A stretch of 64,000 nt of DNA, taken from NCBI GenBank assembly GCA_965220285.1, contig OZ244818.1, positions 1,736,001-1,800,000 of the forward strand, in the 5' to 3' direction. How positions within the stretch are numbered: the stretch's first letter is position 1; every line of letters starts with the position of its first letter. Made by a program: the position numbers and the translations under genes. This DNA comes from Bin5 sp009843665 (GTDB lineage Bacteria; Chloroflexota; Anaerolineae; Caldilineales; Caldilineaceae). Positions 57,217 to 64,000 of the stretch are shown here, piece by piece. The notes under the pieces are model-generated. The model saw only the letters and a list, made by a program, of their open reading frames with translations. It was not told the origin of the DNA and did no database searches.

Positions 57217-60006
57217 CTATGTTGATATCCCCAACAGCCCACGGGTGAGCTGAAAGTCGATGTGGTTGAGAACGGTGCTGTGCGACTGGTAGTCGCCGGC
57301 CAACGTTTGCGCGGCCAGATCCAGGATCTGCTGCGGCCACGCGCCGGAGTCGCCACACAGGCGTAGATCAGGCGCGGCGGGCGCGTGCTCGCCGGCTAGC
57401 TGAAGAAGGGGCACAAGCGGGTGCCCGGCCCTTAGCTTGTCGGAGTAGGCGATGATCAGGTGCGCGCCGCTGGCGCCGAGGCCGGTGAGCGTCTCGCTCC
57501 AGTGGGGGGTGGGCATTTCCATAAGGTGAAAACCGGGAGCCGGTGCGGCCTGGCCGTAGGCGAGGGAGGGCGGCAGGTCGGGAGCTTCGAGGCCCAAAGC
57601 CGTGCGGAAGGCTGGCGCCTCGATCAGCCCGCCGGAGGCCGGTGTGACGACGGTGCCGCCGTCGGCTACGACCCAGCGGACAATGCGTGCGAGAGTGTCG
57701 GCAACAGCTGGGGGTGCGGCGCCATCGCTGAGCAGCGCCAAGGACAAGTGGCGGTCATGTCCGTTCTGCCGGCGCAGCGCGGCTTCCTGGTCAGCGAAGT
57801 AGCCGTCGATCTTGTCGAGGACACTGGCGATGCCACCGTCCAACTGAACGCTGGCCCAGCCGAAATCCTCCTCCGCGAGTCCGCCGTCGCGCAGCAGCGA
57901 GTGGATGTAGTCGTTGTGGGCCTTTTCGCAGCCGTGCTCCAGAAAGAGGCAGGCGCCTACGAGGGGATGGGTGGCGTAACCGATCATGGTGCGGGCGTAG
58001 ATGGCCTGCGTAGAGGCGAAAGCGACGCCGCAGCCCTCGGTATGGGGCAGGGCGGCAAATAGGGTACGGCCTCCTGCTTCGCCCGACCCGCCGGTCTGCG
58101 GCTCGGAGGCGGCCCGGTTGAGGCGCTGGGCTGCCATGCCGGCGATCTGGCCGGAACAGAGACTGGTGGGCAGGATGAGGCCGACGCGGGCAGCGGGCGG
58201 TTGGGGCAGGTCGATCCCTTCCGTCTCGGCAGGTTGCGTTCTGATTGAGAGCGGCTGCCCGTCCGGCTGGGGGCGTTCCAGGATCGACTGAAGCCGGCTG
58301 TGGTCCTGCTGCTGCCAGTTGCGCCAGATTGAGATCTGCGAGTGACCGGCCAGCTCGCCCTTGCTGGGCCGGCCGGAGGCGATCTCCACCAGCAGATCGA
58401 GACTTTCTTTGCACAGACGGTCCATCGACGTGCCGTCGAGGTAGGCGCCGGCGTTCACGTCCATCTCGTTGGATAGAAGCTCAAAACGCGGCGTCGTTGT
58501 CATCACTTTGATTGTGGGCACGAATGGAAAGTTGGTGATCGAGCCGTTGCCGGTGACGAAGATGATCAGATTGGAGCCGCCGGCCACCTGACCGGCGATG
58601 CTTTCCAGATCGTTGCCGGGCGTGTTCATAAAGTAGAAGCCGGGGGCAGGTGCGTCCGTGGTCCCGGGCAGAGACGATCCTTCCTCGGCCTTCACCATCC
58701 GTTCACCGTAGTCGACAGTCCAGTCGAGACGAACATCGGGGTGGCGCTTGATAGCGGCGCCGATCGACTTCAGGGCGATGTTGTAGAGCCCGCGCAGCTT
58801 ATTGCCGCCGGTAGGATTGCCCTCTGCGGTCTGGCCGTGCCAGGCCAGCCGTTCCTTGAACTGGGCAACATAGTCGAGAAAGGCCTGGGCGGTAGCGAGA
58901 TCGCGGGTGTTCTGCAGGAGATAGGCTTCGGCGCCGATGAGTTCGTCGGTCTCGGCCAGGTTGGCGCGTCCGCCATAGCGGATGACCTCTTTGGCGACGG
59001 CGGAGGCCAGCGGGTTGCCGGAGAGGCCGGAGAAGGCGTCGGAGCCGCCGCACTGGAGGGCGATGTTGAGGTGGGCCAGTGATTGGGGCGTGCGCGGCAG
59101 GGTCGCTATCTCAGGCAGCCAGCGTTCGACGATGGCAGAGGCTTCGGCGAGGTCGGCCTGCCAGTCTCCCGTCAGCGTGTAGAAGCGATGCGTCACTTCC
59201 GCCAAGGGATAGTTCTGCGTGCGCAGGTAGGACTCCAGCTCGACGTTGCTGATGGGCTGGTCGGCGGTCGGGAGCAGTTCCGGTGTGTCCACGGCCAGGA
59301 CCGCGCCCACGTTCGGATGCACAATGAGGCCGGCGAGGGTGCGCAAGACAAAGTCGCGGTTGTTCAGCCGTTCGTAGCCGCTGCCCTCGGTGTGGGCGAT
59401 GGCGACGATACCGTCGAAGCCGGGGAAGGGGGCGGCGGCGGGCTGCAATGCCTGCGCCAGGCTTCTGGCAAAGGCGGCTGTGCTTGAGGTGGTGCCCAGG
59501 ATGACGATGGTGTTGCGCGTGCCGACGCCGCGTCCGCCGGCGCGGCGGAAACCGAGGAAGGTGAACTCCTCATTGTATGGTTCCACCTGCTGACCGGGAC
59601 GGAAGGTCGCCTCGTCGACTTCGTAGGGGATGATGCGATCCTGGAAGTTCGATTGCTGGGGGATGGTGAAATCGAGGGCGCGCTGGCCGAGCGCCTCGAT
59701 CATGCCGGCGTTGCATACATACTGGCCCGTCGCGATGGGGCGGGTCGCCACGCCGAAAGGAAGGCCCCAAGACAGCAGAGGTTCGCCCTCTGCTATTGGT
59801 TCGATGGCAAAGCGGTGGCCGACGAGGATGGTGGTATCGAGGGTGAAGTGCCGGCCGTCGTGCTCGATTGTCAGCCCGGCTTCCAGGCGGCGGGTGGCGA
59901 TGGCGACGTTGTCGGCGTCCTGCGGCAAGCGGGCGACGGCGTCAAAGGGGACCAGGATATCGGGGTCGGGTCGGGTATCCGTGTGCGGCCTATCGCGATG
60001 TGCCAT
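57217..60006 (-). CDS. double-module UxaA/altronate-dehydratase-family protein
   Basis: 929 residues from ATG 60006 (GGAG 7 nt upstream). The N-terminal SAF-like domain covers about 1-110. The first dehydratase module (about 145-560) has HTEGSG at 205-210, LQCGGSD at 317-323, FVTGNG and VPTIKV. A further partial module follows (about 605-925) with LPTSLCSGQIA, HTEGCG at 655-660 and LEHGCE at 689-694. Usual UxaA/GarD proteins are about 500 residues, so this is an internally duplicated or fused form. The first module has Ser where the second has Cys at the metal-site motif. Likely a hexonate/hexarate dehydratase. Confidence 0.82.
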   Translation of the reverse strand: MAHRDRPHTDTRPDPDILVPFDAVARLPQDADNVAIATRRLEAGLTIEHDGRHFTLDTTILVGHRFAIEPIAEGEPLLSWGLPFGVATRPIATGQYVCNAGMIEALGQRALDFTIPQQSNFQDRIIPYEVDEATFRPGQQVEPYNEEFTFLGFRRAGGRGVGTRNTIVILGTTSSTAAFARSLAQALQPAAAPFPGFDGIVAIAHTEGSGYERLNNRDFVLRTLAGLIVHPNVGAVLAVDTPELLPTADQPISNVELESYLRTQNYPLAEVTHRFYTLTGDWQADLAEASAIVERWLPEIATLPRTPQSLAHLNIALQCGGSDAFSGLSGNPLASAVAKEVIRYGGRANLAETDELIGAEAYLLQNTRDLATAQAFLDYVAQFKERLAWHGQTAEGNPTGGNKLRGLYNIALKSIGAAIKRHPDVRLDWTVDYGERMVKAEEGSSLPGTTDAPAPGFYFMNTPGNDLESIAGQVAGGSNLIIFVTGNGSITNFPFVPTIKVMTTTPRFELLSNEMDVNAGAYLDGTSMDRLCKESLDLLVEIASGRPSKGELAGHSQISIWRNWQQQDHSRLQSILERPQPDGQPLSIRTQPAETEGIDLPQPPAARVGLILPTSLCSGQIAGMAAQRLNRAASEPQTGGSGEAGGRTLFAALPHTEGCGVAFASTQAIYARTMIGYATHPLVGACLFLEHGCEKAHNDYIHSLLRDGGLAEEDFGWASVQLDGGIASVLDKIDGYFADQEAALRRQNGHDRHLSLALLSDGAAPPAVADTLARIVRWVVADGGTVVTPASGGLIEAPAFRTALGLEAPDLPPSLAYGQAAPAPGFHLMEMPTPHWSETLTGLGASGAHLIIAYSDKLRAGHPLVPLLQLAGEHAPAAPDLRLCGDSGAWPQQILDLAAQTLAGDYQSHSTVLNHIDFQLTRGLLGIST

Positions 60007-60036
60007 CAGGGTTCTCCGTTTCACGACCTGCGTTTC

Positions 60037-61284
60037 CTACGGGGCGCTCTGGGTCTCCGATGCTCGCAGGGATTTGGTCGGCATCCACCGCATCATACCG
60101 ATCATCGCCAACACCACCAAAGCGGAGGTTGCCGCGCCGATCCAGTAGGGGACCGTCGGGCCGCGGGCGAAGAGGACACCGGCGATGGCGGTGCTGATGA
60201 TGGTGGACAGATTGATGGAGGATTGAAACCAGCCGAGTACGCTGCCGCGGTCCTGGTCAGCCACGAGAGAGGTGGCCATCGATTGCAGGGGTGGACTGGA
60301 GAGCCCGTAGCCGACAGCAAAGAAGAGTGAACCGAAGGCACCAAGCCAGGGCGTTGTTACGAGCGCGTATACCGTCATTCCGATCGTACGCAGAATGCTG
60401 CCCATCACGACGAGCTGACCTTCGTCAAAGCGCTGCGCCATTCGCCGCAGCAGGTAGGTCTGCGTGAACAGCTGTGAGATCCCCACAACAGAGAGCAGCA
60501 GGCCGATGCCGACATCGGTGACCTCCCGGCTCTCGCCCTGGAAGAGTACGGCTTCGCCGAAGAGAGCAAAGGTGGACTGCAGTAGACCCAGGGCAAACTG
60601 ACCCAAGAAGGCGATGAGGAGAACACCCAGAAGCGGCAAGGCCCAGGGGGCGCCTCCCAGCAGGCTACCGAGGGTGAGGCTGCCGGCGCGGCGGGCGCGG
60701 GCGCGGCGCCTTTCTTGCGCAGAGAGGGTTTCATCCAGCGCGTACCAGGTGAGCAGGACGACAGCGGCTGCGGCTACGGCGGCTACCAGGAATGGCACTG
60801 CGGGACCGTAGGCTGCGGCGAGCGCACCGCCCAGGGCAGGCCCGAACATGAAACCGAGGCCAAAAGCGGCGAGGATGTAGCCGAGGCTCTCGGTGCGCTT
60901 CTCGCGGGGCGTGATGTCGGTAATGTAGGCCTGGGCCACGATGATATTGCCTCCGGTGATCCCATCGAGGATGCGGGCAAAGAAGAGCCAGCCGAAGCTG
61001 GGCGCGAAGGCCAGGATGACAAAGCTGATGACCGTCCCGATCTGGCTGACGATCAGGACCGGAATGCGTCCGTAATTGTCGGAAAGGCGGCCGACATAGG
61101 GGCCGGAGAGGAATTGGGCGGCGAAGAAAGAGGCGCTGAGCAGTGTGATCAGCTCGGCCGACAGATGAAACTCGCGCTGGGCATAGAGCGGCAGGACGGG
61201 GAAAATCAGGGACGCGCCCAGCATCTGAACAAAGACGACCAGGAGAATAGTCAGCAGCCGTCTGTCGATTGTGCCGGATTTCAT
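60037..61284 (-). CDS. MFS transporter
   Basis: Major-facilitator protein of 415 residues with 12 predicted helices. The N-terminal half carries motif A between TM2 and TM3 (GPYVGRLSDNYGRIPVL), and the TM5 region reads LGFMFGPALGGALAAAYG, the drug:proton antiporter-type motif C (GxxxGPxxGG). This favours efflux (DHA1-like) over uptake, although sugar exporters share the pattern. The gene is 30 bp upstream of the double UxaA gene in the same orientation, so the two may be co-expressed. Confidence 0.88.
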   Translation of the reverse strand: MKSGTIDRRLLTILLVVFVQMLGASLIFPVLPLYAQREFHLSAELITLLSASFFAAQFLSGPYVGRLSDNYGRIPVLIVSQIGTVISFVILAFAPSFGWLFFARILDGITGGNIIVAQAYITDITPREKRTESLGYILAAFGLGFMFGPALGGALAAAYGPAVPFLVAAVAAAAVVLLTWYALDETLSAQERRRARARRAGSLTLGSLLGGAPWALPLLGVLLIAFLGQFALGLLQSTFALFGEAVLFQGESREVTDVGIGLLLSVVGISQLFTQTYLLRRMAQRFDEGQLVVMGSILRTIGMTVYALVTTPWLGAFGSLFFAVGYGLSSPPLQSMATSLVADQDRGSVLGWFQSSINLSTIISTAIAGVLFARGPTVPYWIGAATSALVVLAMIGMMRWMPTKSLRASETQSAP

Positions 61285-61400
61285 GCTTTCTCTCGCCGCG
61301 GGCGGATGCGTCGATAGCAGCGCGTCCAGTGTTTGAACGGGGCCAAATTATTGGGAACGGAGCAATACCAGGGGCGTAGCGGAGCGCTAGGGAACGCGAC

Positions 61401-62702
61401 TCACTGCTGGACCTGTTCCTCCTGAGGAATCGTCAGCGAAAGGCCGACCCAGAGGTTATTGGGATCATCGCCGATCAGGTCCCGGTTGGCTTCGTAGATC
61501 TCTGTCCAGCGGTCCTGGTCTCCGTACAACCGCAGTGCGATGTGACGCAGGTTTTCGCCTTCGCGGACAGTGTACGTTTCGGGCAGGACCACCTCCAGCC
61601 CGCTACTGTCGATCGACGTAACCCCTTCGATCGCGGCCGCCAACTCCAACAACTCGGCCTGCACAGAGTTCATGGTCACAGTTCCCTGGAGAATCAGCTC
61701 GCCGGGGGGCGCATCCGGGGCCCACGTCGCCTGTATGCCGAGTGCGGCCAGGTCGGCACGGTCTAGTTCATTGAGGAAGGCGGTGAGATCGAAGGATTGC
61801 ACGCGCGCGGCAGCGATTATTGTCGCGGCCACATCAGGAGACGCGTTTTCCGTGGGAGCGGGGGTAGGCAGAGATTGGGTCGGTGCCGCCGTCGGCAGCG
61901 TCTCGGGCGTTGGGGGTGCGGCAGAGGCCTGCACGGGTGTCGGCGCCTCTTCGATGGCGGCGGTGTTTATCTGGGAATTGGTGTTGACCTGCGAACCGGT
62001 TGCGGACTCTTCGTCTGTGCTGGGCACGGCAGCCGCGTCGTCGCTGGTAAAGGAGGCGTAGATGGAGGTCAGCCGGTCCGGTATCGTGCGCAGCTGCTGC
62101 AACGCCGTGAGGATAGAGTCGCCCGAGCCGCGCGAGAAGAAGATGACAGCCAGCAGTACGATAGCGATGGGAATCGCCCAAGGAAGACGGTTGCGGCGTA
62201 TTTTGGCGACGGCCTTGGTTGCGACTTGTTTCTTGTCGAGTGGAGCGGGGTAGTATTCTGTGCTGAATTGGCGGCTGGCTTTGCCCACTGCGAGCTGAGT
62301 GCCTTTGGCGCGGCCGCGTCGGCGGGCCTCTTCACGCCGTCCCACCTGGAGCTGCTCCTGGTGTGAACGCAGCAGCCATTCGCCTTCGCTGCGCAGGATG
62401 TCATCGGCGGGGATAGCGGCCACGTGCTCACGCATTTCCTTAAATTCGCCGCGTTTGCGATAGATGAGAGCCGCCAACAGGTGCAGTTCGGGCGCCTCCA
62501 AGAGAGAGATGCCCTGGTCGATCCCTTCCAACGCGGCCACTTCATTTCCCATCGAGTAATGTTCGAGGGCGCGATGATATATCGTCCGCGTCATTTCGGC
62601 GGGCGTATAGTGTGAGGCTACGTTTGCGTTACAGGCAGGGCAGTTCGCGAACGACGGGGTAACCTCTACCGGTGCGCCGCATTCGGGGCAAGCCAGGTGC
62701 AT
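61401..62702 (-). CDS. zinc-ribbon, membrane-anchored LysM protein
   Basis: Protein of 433 residues. The N-terminal zinc ribbon is CPECGAP, then CPACNAN. A helical TPR-like stretch covers about 35-110, a basic segment about 125-170, one membrane helix (LPWAIPIAIVLLAVIFF), a Thr/Pro/Ser/Ala-rich linker, a small BON-like alpha/beta domain (about 300-375), and a C-terminal LysM (YTVREGENLRHIALRLYG through WVGLSLTIPQ). The cytoplasmic zinc ribbon with an outward LysM suggests linking cell-wall or surface state to the inside, but function is unknown. Confidence 0.85.
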   Translation of the reverse strand: MHLACPECGAPVEVTPSFANCPACNANVASHYTPAEMTRTIYHRALEHYSMGNEVAALEGIDQGISLLEAPELHLLAALIYRKRGEFKEMREHVAAIPADDILRSEGEWLLRSHQEQLQVGRREEARRRGRAKGTQLAVGKASRQFSTEYYPAPLDKKQVATKAVAKIRRNRLPWAIPIAIVLLAVIFFSRGSGDSILTALQQLRTIPDRLTSIYASFTSDDAAAVPSTDEESATGSQVNTNSQINTAAIEEAPTPVQASAAPPTPETLPTAAPTQSLPTPAPTENASPDVAATIIAAARVQSFDLTAFLNELDRADLAALGIQATWAPDAPPGELILQGTVTMNSVQAELLELAAAIEGVTSIDSSGLEVVLPETYTVREGENLRHIALRLYGDQDRWTEIYEANRDLIGDDPNNLWVGLSLTIPQEEQVQQ

Positions 62703-62728
62703 TCTATTCTATCCAGACCGCTTTCAGC

Positions 62729-62756
62729 GTTGGGTGTTAGATGTCAGGTATTAAGT
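62729..62756. repeat. GTTAGGT-type heptad array
   Basis: Four 7-bp units, GTTGGGT, GTTAGAT, GTCAGGT and ATTAAGT, upstream of the LysM gene. A fifth sequence type with the same period. Confidence 0.6.
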
Positions 62757-62952
62757 CTATTGATAAATCCTGGCGATCATTAGGTCGCCAAAAGTCGGCC
62801 TGCGGTCACGACGCATTTTCGAGTCGAGTAGAGTGACCAGAGACCAGAACCCGTTCTGGATCGAATGCCAAAGCCTATGGCAAGCTGACTCGGGGAAAAC
62901 AGACTTGCGTGCCCAGCGTGTGGGACTCTGATATGGAACGCGGCCGCTTCAC

Positions 62953-62981
62953 TTGACCGCGCGCAGTTCAATCGATACAAT
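62953..62981 (+). promoter_or_regulatory. promoter of the selenocysteine tRNA gene
   Basis: TTGACC at 62953-62958 and TACAAT at 62976-62981 with a 17-bp spacer. The expected transcription start (about 62988-62989) coincides with the first base of the mature tRNA, so there would be essentially no 5' leader. Confidence 0.75.
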
Positions 62982-62988
62982 AACCAAC

Positions 62989-63086
<98 letters not shown>

Positions 63087-63096
63087 TCAGGTTAAC

Positions 63097-63963
63097 TCAA
63101 CACTCTGCCCCTAACCCTTCACCGCCAAAAATCGCCAGTCTTTCCTCTTGGCTGGTGAGGGGCGCGCTTTGCGGCCTATAGTGGAACTGCAGCGCGCGGC
63201 GGCGCGTCCCGGTCTGGTTGGGTGGCGTGCCGTGGTGGAGCAAACTCTGGAAGATCAGGAGACCGCCGGGCTTCAGCGGTACGGCCATCGCCCCACTGTT
63301 GTCCACGTCGGTGTCACAGATCTGCCAATCCCGCCTGCGAAAATGAACGACGGGACCTTTGAGATGGCTGCCCGGGGCAATGACCATGCAGCCGTTCTCG
63401 ATTGTGGCCTCGTCCAGCGCGATCCAGCAGCCCACAACTTTGGCGTCAAGTTCGATCTGGAAGTAGGCGGCGTCCTGGTGCCAAGGCTTGTCGCGACCCA
63501 GACGGGGCGGCTTGAGCAGCGCCATGCTCTGGAAGAGCACGGGCGAATCGCCGATAAGGCGTTCCACAAGGGCCAGCAGGAGAGGGTGATGCGCGAGCTC
63601 GTTGAGGCGCTCGTCGTAGTCGACGAAGCTCATGAACTTGCGAACGTAATCCTGCTTCTCTTCAAGCGGCATCTCCTCAACCGATACGCCAGCGGAAGCC
63701 CGCTCGTACTGGACGCCGTTGAACTCCTCCAATTCACCTGACAAGAGGTGAAACAGACCGTCCAGCGCCACCTGCACTTCGTGCGCGGTGAAGGCGTTCT
63801 CGACAATGAGAAAGCCCTGCTCGTGGAACTGCGCAACGTGGGCGTCGGTGACAGCGTCAAAGCCGTCGACACCGGTGACTACCCCTGTCGGTTCATAGAG
63901 ATCCGGCGGGAATTCGTCGGTAAGGCCGTCGTCGAACTGCCGCTCAGGAGCCGTTACCGTCAT
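63097..63963 (-). CDS. phytanoyl-CoA dioxygenase (PhyH) family protein
   Basis: Fe(II)/2-oxoglutarate dioxygenase-like protein of 288 residues. It starts with a variable segment, then VAQFHEQGFLIVENAFTAHEV. The facial triad is clear: HQDAAYF (His and Asp), with the distal His in LLHHGTPPNQTGTRRRALQ, where Arg residues bind 2-oxoglutarate. MVIAPGSHLKGPVVHF between them is typical. It is only distantly similar to the other PhyH protein at 31771. The stop codon lies 13 bp from the tRNA-Sec 3' end, convergent to it. Substrate unknown. Confidence 0.9.
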   Translation of the reverse strand: MTVTAPERQFDDGLTDEFPPDLYEPTGVVTGVDGFDAVTDAHVAQFHEQGFLIVENAFTAHEVQVALDGLFHLLSGELEEFNGVQYERASAGVSVEEMPLEEKQDYVRKFMSFVDYDERLNELAHHPLLLALVERLIGDSPVLFQSMALLKPPRLGRDKPWHQDAAYFQIELDAKVVGCWIALDEATIENGCMVIAPGSHLKGPVVHFRRRDWQICDTDVDNSGAMAVPLKPGGLLIFQSLLHHGTPPNQTGTRRRALQFHYRPQSAPLTSQEERLAIFGGEGLGAEC

Positions 63964-64000
63964 TATCTGTCCTCCCGAAACCGTAATGGATGGGATGTTC

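Overview
The window is a gene-dense, GC-rich bacterial chromosome segment. It holds two two-component regulators, many sugar- and uronate-catabolism genes, two partial ABC importers, several toxin-antitoxin loci and one tRNA. No rRNA, CRISPR array, transposase or phage gene is visible. The mix of DUF1501/DUF1800 proteins, phytanoyl-CoA-dioxygenase-like proteins, an enolase-superfamily enzyme, a UxaA-type dehydratase, carbohydrate ABC importers without their own ATPase, and a GAF/PAS kinase fused to an OmpR-type output suggests a Chloroflexota bacterium, perhaps Caldilineae-like or marine/sponge-associated. That placement is inference; no marker gene in the window proves it.

Layout. 0.26-4.3 kb: a histidine kinase/response regulator pair divergent from a Ser/Gly/Glu-rich lipoprotein. 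4.8-14.7 kb: a minus-strand block with a ThDP enzyme, an NHL protein, DUF1501, two DUF1800 copies made by a 1.76-kb tandem duplication, a GH88/GH105-like hydrolase and an RraA-like protein. 15-19 kb: toxin-antitoxin genes around an enolase-superfamily enzyme and a secreted orphan. 19.1-31.3 kb: URO-D-like protein, GH78 alpha-L-rhamnosidase, fucose/arabinose isomerase-like protein, corrinoid protein, flavoprotein and a sugar ABC importer (binding protein plus two permeases). 31.8-41.2 kb: a PhyH-like dioxygenase, an 800-residue kinase-receiver-DNA-binding fusion, an ankyrin protein with four 333-bp repeats, and a DUF2339 membrane protein. 41.9-45.6 kb: a peptide-type ABC importer whose DppB gene seems to start at ATT. 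45.8-53.1 kb: sugar isomerases, Gfo/Idh/MocA oxidoreductase, polysaccharide deacetylase, VapBC, a GH10-like barrel protein and an aminotransferase. 54-57.1 kb: a His-rich permease pair and a beta-propeller. 57.2-64 kb: a double-module UxaA protein, an MFS transporter, a LysM protein, a selenocysteine tRNA and a second PhyH-like protein.

How it fits together. Most genes look like a scavenging programme for plant- or algal-type polysaccharides: import, removal of rhamnosyl and unsaturated uronyl groups, isomerisation, acid-sugar dehydration and oxidation. A possible corrinoid-dependent demethylation step may be included.

The most distinctive non-genic feature is the intergenic space. It carries degenerate 7-bp tandem repeats of at least five unrelated sequences, and a dispersed structured element whose hairpins change by compensatory substitutions between copies.
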